38,551 nt of DNA from Spirosoma fluviale (GTDB lineage Bacteria; Bacteroidota; Bacteroidia; Cytophagales; Spirosomataceae). How positions within the stretch are numbered: the first letter of the stretch is position 1; the number at the start of each line of letters is the position of its first letter. The notes beneath the pieces are model-generated. The model was given only the letters and a program-made list of their open reading frames with translations. It did not search any database and was not told the DNA's origin. A program made the position numbers and the translations under genes. The stretch spans positions 1 through 38,551 of the forward strand of contig CAMCYZ010000010.1 of assembly GCA_945885545.1 (NCBI GenBank), written 5' to 3'. This document shows positions 8,510-16,491 of this stretch, piece by piece.

Positions 8510-9697
8510 GTGGACAACAGACAGTTATTCCTAAATAATCTTGCTCAAACTTCAGACTTTCCATTGGCTTTAGAATTTACCTATGCCGAAGGAAGCTTTC
8601 TTTTTGATAAAAATAATAAAGCTTATCTGGACCTCATTTCCGGCATTTCAGTAAGCAATGTTGGGCATCGGCATCCGAAAGTTGTAAAAGCCATCAAAAA
8701 ACAAGTGGATTCTTACTTGCACCAGATGGTTTATGGCGAATATATACAAAGCCCGCAGGTTCAGCTTGCTCATGCTTTGGTAAAGACATTGGCTGGTTTT
8801 GGCACTTTGGCTGGTGAAGAGATAGACAATGTATACTTTACAAATTCTGGCACAGAAGCGGTCGAAGGTGCCTTGAAATTGGCCAAAAGATACACTAAAA
8901 AAAGTGAAATCATCGCTATCAAAAATTCTTATCATGGTTCTACGCATGGAGCATTATCTTTGGGAGAAGAGCACTTCAAAAGAGGTTTTAGGCCTCTGCT
9001 GCCGGGTATAAAAAAGATTGAAAGGAATAATTTAGAAGATTTAGAACTCATTACAAATCGAACAGCTTGTGTAATCATTGAGCCAATTGGAGCTGAAAGT
9101 GGGATTATTGAAACAGAACTTGTTTTCATGCAAAAACTGGCCAAAAGATGCCACGAGATGGGTTGTATTTTGATTTTTGATGAAATACAGACAGGTTTTG
9201 GACGCACTGGTACGTTTTGGGCTTTAGAACAATTTGGCTTTGCACCTGATATTTTACTTTCGGCAAAAGGTATGGGTGGCGGAATGCCCATAGGAGCATT
9301 TATGGCACCTCAAAAAATAATGGGCGTTTTGAAAGACAATCCAATCCTCGGTCATATTACCACCTTCGGCGGTCATCCGGTGAGTTGTGTGGCTTCTTTG
9401 GCTACGCTCCAGATAATTCAGGAGGAGATAAATTACATGGATCTGCTGCAAAAATCTGAAAGAATAAAATCCATTTTCTTGAAACATCCTTTAGTGAAAT
9501 CTATCAGAGGAAGAGGGTTTATGCTTGCTGCCGAATTTGAGAATTTTGAAATTCTCAAAAAGACTATTGACGGATTTATAGAAAATGGACTGATCACCGA
9601 TTGGTTTTTATATTGCGACAATGCCATGAGAATTTCCCCACCCCTAAATATCTCAAAAACTGAATTGGATTTAGTAGAACAAATTGTACTTAACTAA
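8510..9697 (+). CDS. Class III PLP aminotransferase (ornithine/acetylornithine type)
   Basis: A 395-residue class III aminotransferase. Key sites are TNSGTEAVEGALKLA (111-125, phosphate binding), LIFDEIQTGFGRTG with Asp224 (pyridine nitrogen), and LLSAKGMGGGMP with the PLP lysine Lys253. Such enzymes move the terminal amino group of omega-amino acids or diamines. The start is GTG at 8510, fixed by an in-frame stop 6 bases upstream and the lack of an ATG before conserved strands. It closes the six-gene operon and is followed by a hairpin. There are no arginine-biosynthesis genes nearby, so a role in making or using an amine for the neighbouring ligases is more likely than arginine synthesis (inference). 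Confidence 0.88.
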   Translation: MDNRQLFLNNLAQTSDFPLALEFTYAEGSFLFDKNNKAYLDLISGISVSNVGHRHPKVVKAIKKQVDSYLHQMVYGEYIQSPQVQLAHALVKTLAGFGTLAGEEIDNVYFTNSGTEAVEGALKLAKRYTKKSEIIAIKNSYHGSTHGALSLGEEHFKRGFRPLLPGIKKIERNNLEDLELITNRTACVIIEPIGAESGIIETELVFMQKLAKRCHEMGCILIFDEIQTGFGRTGTFWALEQFGFAPDILLSAKGMGGGMPIGAFMAPQKIMGVLKDNPILGHITTFGGHPVSCVASLATLQIIQEEINYMDLLQKSERIKSIFLKHPLVKSIRGRGFMLAAEFENFEILKKTIDGFIENGLITDWFLYCDNAMRISPPLNISKTELDLVEQIVLN

Positions 9698-9733
9698 AAA
9701 AGACCTTAAAGTTTTAACCTTAAAGCCTTTTTT
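9696..9733. terminator. Probable bidirectional terminator between convergent genes
   Basis: An imperfect stem with A6 on one side and T6 on the other, enclosing the near-repeat ACCTTAAAG. It lies in the 56 bases between the stops of the aminotransferase gene and of trxA, and could serve both strands. Confidence 0.5.
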
Positions 9734-9753
9734 ATCAATATTATACGATTAAA

Positions 9754-10077
9754 TTAGAGTGCTGCCTCAAGCTTTTGAGCCAAAACGTGTTTTGGCACTG
9801 CACCTACAATTTTATCTACCATTTCACCATTTTTAAAAATCATCAAAGTAGGTATAGAACGAATACCTAGACTTGACGGAGTAACACTATTTGCATCTAC
9901 GTCCATTTTGCCAACAATGGCTTTCTCTAAATATTCACCTGCCAATTCTTCTACAGTTGGTCCAATCATTTTACAAGGTCCACACCATTCTGCCCAAAAA
10001 TCAATCAAAACTGGCTTATCCGATTTTATTAATTCTTGAAAATTGGCATCATTAACTTCTATTGCATTCGCTCCCAT
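9754..10077 (-). CDS. trxA: Thioredoxin
   Basis: A 107-residue cytoplasmic thioredoxin, which reduces protein disulfides. The active site is WCGPC at 31-35, the cis-proline loop is RSIPTL, and FKNGEMVDKIVGA is the conserved C-terminal turn. Full length for the family, with no signal peptide. It stands alone on the minus strand, converging on the aminotransferase gene. Nothing unusual. Confidence 0.96.
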   Translation of the reverse strand: MGANAIEVNDANFQELIKSDKPVLIDFWAEWCGPCKMIGPTVEELAGEYLEKAIVGKMDVDANSVTPSSLGIRSIPTLMIFKNGEMVDKIVGAVPKHVLAQKLEAAL

Positions 10078-10198
10078 TTACTTATTTTTTAGATTATAAA
10101 TTACAAACATTCCTTTGGTTTTAAATAGTTCCTAATCGTGGTTCATTTTTTAATTTTTTGCCATCACAATTAAAAACAATTTCGCCTAATAGTAAAAA

Positions 10199-10226
10199 AG
10201 CCGTCTTGAAAGTATCAAGAACGGCT
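10199..10226 (-). terminator. Rho-independent terminator of the OmpA-type gene
   Basis: AGCCGTCTTGA and TCAAGAACGGCT pair with a one-base bulge around a 5-base loop. On the minus strand it lies 25 bases after the stop codon and is followed by a run of five U. Confidence 0.82.
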
Positions 10227-10251
10227 CTTTCTGAAAATAACATTAATAAAA

Positions 10252-11163
10252 TTATTTTGCGTTATCAGGATTCAACAAATCATAAAATTGATCCAATTTA
10301 GGCATCAAAATGATTCTTGTTCTTCTGTTGATAGAACGTCCTTCTTGGGTATCGTTAGATGTCAAGGCATTGTTCTCACCCCTACCTGCTGCAATAAGTT
10401 TGTTAGGATCTACCCCAAACTTGGTTTGAAGCGTTCTAACTACTGAAGTTGCTCTTTTCACACTCAAATCCCAGTTGTCATCAATACAATCTGTGTTGAT
10501 TTTAACATTGTCGGTGTATCCTTCCACCATCATTTCAAGATCTGGTCTTGCTAACAACATTTTGGCTACTTTCTCTAAAACAATGTATGCTTTTGGAGAG
10601 ATTTTATAACTTCCAGATGTGAACAACATTTTATCTGAAAGATTTACCATCACTACTGTTTTGTCAACCTTTACTTCTATGTCAGTATCATCTAAGCCAT
10701 CGTTAAGAGAAGATTTTAGATTTACAGCGAGAGCTAGGTTCATTGAGTCTGCTTTTGATTTGGCGGCTTGCAAAAGACCAATGTATTTGTCTTTTTTCTC
10801 TAATTGTGCTAAAGTACGATTGATGTTCTCACTTGCAGTTTGATTCAAAACAGTTAAACCACCTACTTGTTGCATTTGAGTATCTCTAACTTTTTGCAAG
10901 TCAGTGATTTGAGCACGCATATCTCTCATTTGCTCTTCTTTGGCTGCCTGAGCCGCTTTTGCAGCATCTTCAGCTCTTTGTTTCTCTTGTTCACAAGTAA
11001 CTAGCTTGTTTTTAAAATCGTTAACCATTTCGCCACGACGCTCAAGGTCGGTTTTTGTACTGGCTAGTTCTGTTTGCAAGCCTGCAAATTTTTTCTTCGA
11101 AACGCATGAAGAAAATGCAACCGCTACCGCAACAGAAAAGATAATTTTTTTGGCATTCGTCAT
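10252..11163 (-). CDS. OmpA-family lipoprotein (peptidoglycan-binding)
   Basis: A 303-residue outer-membrane lipoprotein. The signal peptide ends in AFSSC with the lipidated Cys20. Residues about 25-145 form a long Ala/Glu/Lys-rich coiled coil (NAAK... and EKQRAEDAAKAA-type heptads). The C-terminal OmpA-like domain follows (about 170-290), with MVEGYTDN, NWDLSVKRATSVV and SINRRTRII, the segments that contact diaminopimelate in this family. It should tether the outer membrane to peptidoglycan, with the coiled coil as spacer. It has its own promoter-like element and terminator, so it is probably monocistronic. Confidence 0.9.
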   Translation of the reverse strand: MTNAKKIIFSVAVAVAFSSCVSKKKFAGLQTELASTKTDLERRGEMVNDFKNKLVTCEQEKQRAEDAAKAAQAAKEEQMRDMRAQITDLQKVRDTQMQQVGGLTVLNQTASENINRTLAQLEKKDKYIGLLQAAKSKADSMNLALAVNLKSSLNDGLDDTDIEVKVDKTVVMVNLSDKMLFTSGSYKISPKAYIVLEKVAKMLLARPDLEMMVEGYTDNVKINTDCIDDNWDLSVKRATSVVRTLQTKFGVDPNKLIAAGRGENNALTSNDTQEGRSINRRTRIILMPKLDQFYDLLNPDNAK

Positions 11164-11203
11164 AATAATTAGAAATTGATGTTTAAGGTCCTAAATGAAT
11201 ATA

Positions 11204-11211
11204 CAAAAGTA
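11204..11211 (-). promoter_or_regulatory. -7 element (TACTTTTG) before the OmpA-type gene
   Basis: The minus strand reads TACTTTTG, a full match to TAnnTTTG. Transcription would start near 11197 and give a leader of about 34 bases. The -33 position is T-rich but lacks a clear TTTG. Confidence 0.5.
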
Positions 11212-11245
11212 AGCTTTTTAATAAAATATTAAAACACTTATTAAT

Positions 11246-11647
11246 TTAACTTAAAAAAAAATGGCCATCTCTTAAAAAAATCAAGTTCTTCACGCTTTTA
11301 TTGTAGAAATAAGCATTGCATTTGACGGATTCTTTGTTACCGATCAGAAAACACTCCGTTAATTTTCTAATATAGAGTGAGTGAATTACATTTTCTGGAA
11401 AATAATCTTCGTATTCATCTAATTGCTCCAAAAGGTCGGTGTTATTTTCTATTCTAACAACTTCACCATAAACCTTATGATTTTCAAGAGCTGAATTTGA
11501 CACTAATGCAGGGTAATAATCGACCAAAAAAAGTTTTCCATAAGTGTAGGCCTCCCCAACATAGCTAGTATTTCTTTCCAAAAGTAACCTGAATGGATTT
11601 TCTGGAAAATTCCTCATTAAAGTGCCATAAAGAAAAAGATATTCCAT
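11246..11647 (-). CDS. Gamma-glutamylcyclotransferase-like (AIG2/GGACT) protein
   Basis: A 133-residue protein of the gamma-glutamylcyclotransferase fold. The opening LFLYGTLM is the YGTL substrate-binding loop, and LDEYEDYFPEN supplies the expected acidic catalytic residue (Glu80). Family members open gamma-glutamyl compounds to 5-oxoproline plus an amine. It is the last gene of the minus-strand group that begins with ispG, lying 4 bases after the YjbR-like gene. The presence of a gamma-glutamyl enzyme 1.5 kb from the amidoligase operon may be coincidence. The substrate is not known. Confidence 0.8.
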   Translation of the reverse strand: MEYLFLYGTLMRNFPENPFRLLLERNTSYVGEAYTYGKLFLVDYYPALVSNSALENHKVYGEVVRIENNTDLLEQLDEYEDYFPENVIHSLYIRKLTECFLIGNKESVKCNAYFYNKSVKNLIFLRDGHFFLS

Positions 11648-11651
11648 TGGA

Positions 11652-12014
11652 TTAAATATTCAACTGAGAAAGTTCCAAATGTAGTTTTTTGGTTAATCCT
11701 TTTACTACCAAATCGTAAGACTCGCTGATGAGTTGCCTAATCAAATCTTTTTTAGTGCTAAAATCGATAATCAGGTTGTTCCAATGCGTTTTGTTCATGT
11801 GAAAAGCTCCCACAATATTGGGATATTCGCCCCTAAGTTCGATGTTTTTTTCTGGGGTGTTTTTGATACTAATTCTAACATCTTCAACATCTAAAGGCAA
11901 CAACAGAAATATTTTTCCCATGACTTTAAAGACTACAGTATCCGGCCCAAATGGCATTTCTTCTGTGACACCTTTGAATTTTAGGCAAAAATCTCTGATT
12001 TCCTCTAGATTCAT
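11652..12014 (-). CDS. MmcQ/YjbR family protein
   Basis: A 120-residue member of the MmcQ/YjbR family, which has a double-wing DNA-binding-like fold but no settled function. The family pattern is visible as CLKFKGVTEEMPFGPDTVVFKV near the start (with MPFG typical), a central KIFLLLPLD strand, and MNKTHWNNLII in the second half. Its ATG overlaps the stop of the small membrane protein by 4 bases (ATGA), so translation is coupled. It is cytoplasmic. Confidence 0.86.
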   Translation of the reverse strand: MNLEEIRDFCLKFKGVTEEMPFGPDTVVFKVMGKIFLLLPLDVEDVRISIKNTPEKNIELRGEYPNIVGAFHMNKTHWNNLIIDFSTKKDLIRQLISESYDLVVKGLTKKLHLELSQLNI

Positions 12015-12205
12015 TCTCTAGTAATTGCTCTAAAAATCATGACGATGACCGCTATTAAAAACAAAACAATGGAAATTTTATTAATTCCATGCATCATTTT
12101 AAGATTGGTGCTTGCCGGATATTTTCCGTCTTTATCTTTTCTAAAAACCCTACCGAAATAATTAAAAACTGGCCCAACTTTGAGCATTTCTTGTAATTTT
12201 CCCAT
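12011..12205 (-). CDS. Small single-pass membrane protein
   Basis: A 64-residue protein with a soluble N-terminal half (LKVGPVFNYFGRVFRKDKDG) and a C-terminal helix (ISIVLFLIAVIVMIFRA) ending in a short basic tail. Small proteins of this layout beside ispG are familiar to me from other Bacteroidota (DUF6728-like, from memory). The start lies one base after the ispG stop and the end overlaps the next gene by 4 bases, so it is a real co-translated gene. Its function is unknown. Confidence 0.75.
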   Translation of the reverse strand: MGKLQEMLKVGPVFNYFGRVFRKDKDGKYPASTNLKMMHGINKISIVLFLIAVIVMIFRAITRE

Positions 12206-12206
12206 T

Positions 12207-14150
12207 TTATTCTTCTATTGTTTCTGGTTCGTTCCAGTTACCGTCTTCTTTTATTAAATTAATCAATTCGTCAACAGCATTTTGGGAGGCAACAGATCGC
12301 TTTACCACTTCCTGACCACGATAAAGCGAAATCTTGTCTTTGCCTATGCCTACATAGCCGTAGTCCGCGTCGGCCATTTCGCCAGGCCCATTTACGATAC
12401 AACCCATTATGCCAATCTTTACGCCTTTGAGATGATCTGTCCTTTTTCTAATTAGAGCTGTCGTTTCTTGAAGGTCAAAAAGTGTACGACCGCAAGATGG
12501 GCATGAGATATACTCTGTCTTTGAAATTCTTGTTCGGGCCGCTTGTAAAACCCCAAAAGCCAAACTATTGATTTCCTTTGGATTATCATTAACCGAGAGC
12601 ATTATTCCATCTCCAAAACCATCTAAAAAAGCACCGCCAATATCTGTTGCAGCGTGAAGTTGAATTTCTTCTAAACTCAAATCTCCGTAGGCTTTTCTGA
12701 AAATAACTGGATTTTTAATTCCTTGGTTATCAAATTCTAATAAAACTTTTCTGAAATCTACATAAGCATTCGCTCTATCCGAATTTAAAATTATGGAAAC
12801 CTTGTCATTTATTTTAAGTTTCTCTAACACTGCCTCGTTCAATTCTTGCGTACTTGTATTCAGAAAATTTAGATTTTCTGATAATGTAGCATCGGAAAGA
12901 AACTCTATTTTGTTAATTAAAGGGAAAGTATGGGTTTTGTTCTCCAAGGTTTTCCAAACCTCATAATCTAAAATTTCTTTTAGGCCGTTTGGAAGCATAA
13001 ATGAGATTGGTTTTTTGCCGGAATAGACAAAATCAACGCCTAAATCATTCATTTTCCATTTGTCAGGAAGTGGCAAATAGAAATGTCCGATACTTTTTAA
13101 ATCCTCAATTTCTATGTTATCTCTGTTTGAAAAATCGGCCATAACCCTGGGCACATTTTGAAAACCAATATTTGCCACCTCGAACGATTTTCTTTTTTTG
13201 TAAGAAAACGGCTCAAAGCCGGTAGTTTCTATAGGTTTTATTTCAAAATTGCTCGGATTCGGCAAATATCTATCAATGAGTTTACGAGCCACTGGAGATT
13301 CAAATTCAGGGTCTTCGGTAAGACTGACCCTAACCGTATCGCCTAATCCATCTTCTAACAATGTCCCAATTCCCATTGAGGATTTGATACGACCATCTTC
13401 CCCTTCTCCGGCTTCGGTAACTCCTAAATGTAGCGGATATGGCTTCATTTGTTCGTCATTTAGTCTTTTGACCAAAAGCCTGTAGGCATGCACCATCACT
13501 TGTGGGTTGGAAGATTTCATGGAAATAACCACATTGAAGTAGTTTTCATCTTCGCAAATCTTTAAAAACTCTAATGCAGACTCCACCATTCCGGCCGGTG
13601 TATCGCCGTATCTGCTCAGAATTCTGTCTGAGAGCGAACCATGGTTGGTACCAATTCGCATGGCAGTGCCATATTCTTTGCATATTTTAACCAATGGCAG
13701 AAACCGCTCTCTAATCCGTTCTAATTCAAGGGCATAAGATGCATCGGAATAATCAATGACCTCAAAACGCTTTTTATCGGCATAGTTGCCCGGATTTACC
13801 CTCACTTTTTCAACAATTCTTGCTGCTAGTTCGGCTGCATTTGGTGTGAAATGGATATCGGCCACCAAAGGAGTATTGTAACCCAGCAATCTCAATCCTT
13901 TTTTGATATTCTCCAGATTTTGAGCCTCTTTGACACTCGGAGCAGTGATTCTTACTATCTCACAACCGCTCTCAATCATCCTAATGCATTGTTCAATAGA
14001 GCCTTGCGTATCCATGGTATCTACAGTGGTCATAGACTGAACTCTAATGGGGAAATCTGAACCTAGACCCAAACCACCAATATTTATTTGATTGGTAATG
14101 CGTCGTGCATACGAGGTCAAAGAAGGACAATACAGCGGAATATAGGCCAT
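12207..14150 (-). CDS. ispG: 4-hydroxy-3-methylbut-2-enyl diphosphate synthase, long form
   Basis: A 647-residue IspG/GcpE, the MEP-pathway enzyme that reduces the cyclic diphosphate made by IspF to HMBPP, using a [4Fe-4S] cluster. The N-terminal TIM barrel is recognisable from FPIRVQSMTTVDT, VADIHFTP and VRVNPGNYADKK. A long insert (about 270-530) makes this the plant/Chlamydia/Bacteroidota form. The C-terminal cluster domain has CPSCGRTLFDLQ and IGIMGCIVNGPGEMADADYG with the three cluster cysteines and the family glutamate. The start MAYIPLYCPSL was chosen over an upstream ATG that adds 20 unconserved residues; a -7 element sits between the two. It heads the minus-strand operon. Confidence 0.96.
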   Translation of the reverse strand: MAYIPLYCPSLTSYARRITNQINIGGLGLGSDFPIRVQSMTTVDTMDTQGSIEQCIRMIESGCEIVRITAPSVKEAQNLENIKKGLRLLGYNTPLVADIHFTPNAAELAARIVEKVRVNPGNYADKKRFEVIDYSDASYALELERIRERFLPLVKICKEYGTAMRIGTNHGSLSDRILSRYGDTPAGMVESALEFLKICEDENYFNVVISMKSSNPQVMVHAYRLLVKRLNDEQMKPYPLHLGVTEAGEGEDGRIKSSMGIGTLLEDGLGDTVRVSLTEDPEFESPVARKLIDRYLPNPSNFEIKPIETTGFEPFSYKKRKSFEVANIGFQNVPRVMADFSNRDNIEIEDLKSIGHFYLPLPDKWKMNDLGVDFVYSGKKPISFMLPNGLKEILDYEVWKTLENKTHTFPLINKIEFLSDATLSENLNFLNTSTQELNEAVLEKLKINDKVSIILNSDRANAYVDFRKVLLEFDNQGIKNPVIFRKAYGDLSLEEIQLHAATDIGGAFLDGFGDGIMLSVNDNPKEINSLAFGVLQAARTRISKTEYISCPSCGRTLFDLQETTALIRKRTDHLKGVKIGIMGCIVNGPGEMADADYGYVGIGKDKISLYRGQEVVKRSVASQNAVDELINLIKEDGNWNEPETIEE

Positions 14151-14168
14151 GAAAATGCTTTTTTTATG

Positions 14169-14176
14169 CAAAAGTA
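14169..14176 (-). promoter_or_regulatory. -7 element (TACTTTTG) before ispG
   Basis: The minus strand has TACTTTTG, matching TAnnTTTG, 18 bases before the chosen ispG start and downstream of the longer alternative start. This supports the shorter protein. No TTTG at 19 bases. Confidence 0.42.
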
Positions 14177-14251
14177 ATTCGAAAAATTCTTTTGTGAGCG
14201 TGAAAAACAAAATTGCTTACAGTAGATAACACTAAACACTAATTTTCTGTT

Positions 14252-14259
14252 TAATTTTG
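14252..14259 (+). promoter_or_regulatory. -7 element (TAATTTTG) before queE
   Basis: TAATTTTG fits TAnnTTTG and would start transcription near 14266. That leaves about 16 bases of leader before ATG 14282, but none before ATG 14267. Confidence 0.42.
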
Positions 14260-14281
14260 TATTGAAATGCAAGAAATAAAA

Positions 14282-14890
14282 ATGGATTTATCAGAAAAGC
14301 TGCCTATCATGGAGGCTTTTTATACCTTACAGGGTGAGGGTTTTCACAGTGGAAAGGCCGCTTACTTTATCAGGTTGGGCGGCTGTGATGTGGGCTGCGT
14401 TTGGTGCGATGTGAAAGATTCTTGGGATGCAAATGCCCATCCAAAAGTAGCTGTGGGTGAGCTTTTGAATAATGCCAAAGATAATCCTGGTGCTTTAATA
14501 GTCATTACAGGTGGTGAACCTTTGATGTATAATTTGGACAATCTCACAGCTGTTTTACAAAAAGAGAATTTCAAGACGAATATAGAAACTTCGGGTGCTC
14601 ATCCTTTGTCGGGAAGTTGGGATTGGATATGTTTTTCGCCAAAAAAATTCAAAGAACCTTTGCCCGAATTTTATGAAGCTGCTCATGAATTGAAAATTAT
14701 TGTTTTCAATAAATCTGACTTTGATTTTGCAGAAAAACACGCCGAGAAAGTCAATAAAGATTGTATTTTGTATTTACAACCCGAGTGGGACAAACGCGAG
14801 CAAATGATGCCTTTGATTGTAGACTATATCAAAGAAAACCCGAAATGGCGGATGAGTATTCAGACACACAAATATTTAGATATTCCTTAA
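14282..14890 (+). CDS. queE: 7-carboxy-7-deazaguanine synthase (radical SAM)
   Basis: A protein of about 202 residues, the QueE enzyme that contracts the ring of carboxytetrahydropterin on the way to queuosine. The radical-SAM cluster motif is GGCDVGCVWCDVK (CxxxCxxC, all three cysteines present); AFYTLQGEGFHSG binds substrate, and VITGGEPLMY is the GGE motif for SAM. An ATG five codons upstream (14267) is possible, but the -7 element ends 8 bases before it and family proteins start close to the LPIMEAFYT segment. The acetyltransferase gene follows after 19 bases and probably shares the transcript. No other queuosine gene is in the window. Confidence 0.92.
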   Translation: MDLSEKLPIMEAFYTLQGEGFHSGKAAYFIRLGGCDVGCVWCDVKDSWDANAHPKVAVGELLNNAKDNPGALIVITGGEPLMYNLDNLTAVLQKENFKTNIETSGAHPLSGSWDWICFSPKKFKEPLPEFYEAAHELKIIVFNKSDFDFAEKHAEKVNKDCILYLQPEWDKREQMMPLIVDYIKENPKWRMSIQTHKYLDIP

Positions 14891-14909
14891 AAGACTTATT
14901 TTCAATACC

Positions 14910-15419
14910 ATGGAAATCAGAAAAGCCCAAACAAAAGACATTCCGAGCATTCAGAAGATTGCTTTTGACACTTGGCCGAGTGCTTATGGCGATATTTTGG
15001 AGCAGTCGCAGATAGATTATATGTTGGATTTGATGTACAACAAGGCTGTTTTGGAGCAACAAATGAATGAGTCCCAAACGTTTCTGATTATCCAAGATGA
15101 CGACCAAGATTTGGCTTTTGTGTCTTTCCAAACAGACTACGATGGGCAAGCACAGACCAAAATTCATAAAATATATATCATGCCAGATGCTCAAGGCAAA
15201 GGCCTAGGCAAAATATTAATAGAAGAAACCGAAAGTCAAGCCATTAAAAGAAGAAATAGTAAGCTATCACTCCACATAAACCGTCAAAACAAGGCGAGAT
15301 TTTTCTACGAAAAACTCGGATTCAAAATTGCCTACACGGAAGATATAGATATAGGAAATGGATATTTGATGAAGGACTATGTAATGGTGAAGGAAATTGA
15401 GAGAGGTGGTGGGAGGTGA
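14910..15419 (+). CDS. GNAT family N-acetyltransferase
   Basis: A 169-residue GNAT enzyme. The acetyl-CoA pyrophosphate loop is MPDAQGKGLGKIL (motif A, about 91-103), followed by SLHINRQNKARFFYEKLGF, the usual motif B region with the RFYEKLGF-like turn. It would transfer an acetyl group to an unknown amine. It lies directly after queE, but there is no known link between the two functions. The last residues (ERGGGR) are a short basic tail. Confidence 0.88.
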   Translation: MEIRKAQTKDIPSIQKIAFDTWPSAYGDILEQSQIDYMLDLMYNKAVLEQQMNESQTFLIIQDDDQDLAFVSFQTDYDGQAQTKIHKIYIMPDAQGKGLGKILIEETESQAIKRRNSKLSLHINRQNKARFFYEKLGFKIAYTEDIDIGNGYLMKDYVMVKEIERGGGR

Positions 15420-15432
15420 ATTAAAAAGTAGT

Positions 15433-16365
15433 TTACAACCCCAAAAACCTACCAATTTTGTCCTTCAAAACCGTATTTATTCTATTGTAAGATTCAAAAG
15501 TCCAGCCGGCAATGTGTGGCGTGATGATAACGTTGGGATGATTTATGAGATAGTCGAAACTTTGCTGTTGGCTTGTTGAAAGCTTATTTATTTTCTCATT
15601 TTCTAAAACATCCAAGCAAGCCCCTTTTACTTTTCCGGTCTTCAATGCATCCACCAAATCGTCTTGAACCACTAATTCTCCACGGGCTACGTTGCAGAAG
15701 TAAATGTTTTTTGAGAACTTATCAAAAAACGCTTTATCTACCATTTTGTTGGTTTCGATTGTAAGTGGAATATGTAAACTTAGAATATCGGCTTCTCGGA
15801 ATATTTCATCCAGTGTTGATTCGGTAACAAATTGATTACCAAAACCATATCTGTATTTATCGTAGGCCAATATTTTACAACCAAACGCCACTAAGCGAGA
15901 GGCAGTAGCTTCACCGTTATTTCCAAAACCTATGATGCCAACCGTCTTTCCAAATAGCTCTTCTCCCCTATTTTCTTCCCGTTTCCATTGGCCGTTTTTG
16001 ATTTCTAAATGCGATTTTTCTATTTTATTGAAAAGACTTAAAATCATACCGATAAGATGTTCAGCCACCGCAATTCGGTTTCCTTCATTGGCCGCAAAAA
16101 TCTCAATATTGCGTCTTTTACAGGCATCAATGTCAATCAAATCCAAGCCTGCTCCTGCCCTACCTATAAATCTTAGTTTGGGTGCATTCTCAAGAAAGTT
16201 TTCGTCTATAAAAAACTTGCTTCTTATAATAAGCCCTTCATAATCAGCTACTTTATCCAAAACTTCAGACAATGCAATGTTCGGAAAATAATCTACTTCC
16301 AGACCCAATTCCTCAGGCATGTGGACTATAGACTCATGCATTTCGTCAACGATTAGTACTTTCAT
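15433..16365 (-). CDS. D-2-hydroxyacid dehydrogenase (phosphoglycerate-dehydrogenase-like)
   Basis: A 310-residue NAD-dependent D-isomer 2-hydroxyacid dehydrogenase. The nucleotide-binding loop is GFGNNG (146-151), and the catalytic set is Arg228 (VARGEL), Glu255 (DVLENEK) and His284 (TPHIAG). It lacks the C-terminal ACT domain of long SerA proteins, so it resembles the short form. It may convert 3-phosphoglycerate or another 2-hydroxyacid; the sequence alone does not settle which. A repeat-like element lies 13 bases upstream of its start. Confidence 0.87.
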   Translation of the reverse strand: MKVLIVDEMHESIVHMPEELGLEVDYFPNIALSEVLDKVADYEGLIIRSKFFIDENFLENAPKLRFIGRAGAGLDLIDIDACKRRNIEIFAANEGNRIAVAEHLIGMILSLFNKIEKSHLEIKNGQWKREENRGEELFGKTVGIIGFGNNGEATASRLVAFGCKILAYDKYRYGFGNQFVTESTLDEIFREADILSLHIPLTIETNKMVDKAFFDKFSKNIYFCNVARGELVVQDDLVDALKTGKVKGACLDVLENEKINKLSTSQQQSFDYLINHPNVIITPHIAGWTFESYNRINTVLKDKIGRFLGL

Positions 16366-16377
16366 ACGCTTAATTTT

Positions 16378-16402
16378 ACCGCAAAGGCACTAGATCGCAA
16401 AG
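16378..16402. repeat. GCAAAG-type intergenic repeat, copy 1
   Basis: Reads ACCGCAAAGGCACTAGATCGCAAAG here. A related 25-base stretch at 26632-26656 begins ACCGCTAGGACGCC and also ends TCGCAAAG. Both lie 12-15 bases before the start codon of a minus-strand gene. It resembles a short repeat I recall being scattered in Bacteroidota intergenic DNA. Confidence 0.45.
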
Positions 16403-16491
16403 GATATCTTTTTTCCTTTGTCAAATGCCATTCCTACCTATTTTATTCAGTTAAATATAAAAAAAAGATTATTCAAATAGTGAACCCATCT

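Noticed and set aside
8932-9291. 119-codon minus-strand frame inside the aminotransferase gene
   Set aside because: Antisense to a gene with all PLP-enzyme motifs; composition is not protein-like.
8510-9697. Calling the class III aminotransferase argD
   Set aside because: No arginine-biosynthesis gene is nearby and it is bound into the ligase operon; substrate specificity cannot be read from the motifs.
15433-16365. Calling the hydroxyacid dehydrogenase serA
   Set aside because: The catalytic residues are shared by the whole family and the ACT domain is absent, so the substrate is open.
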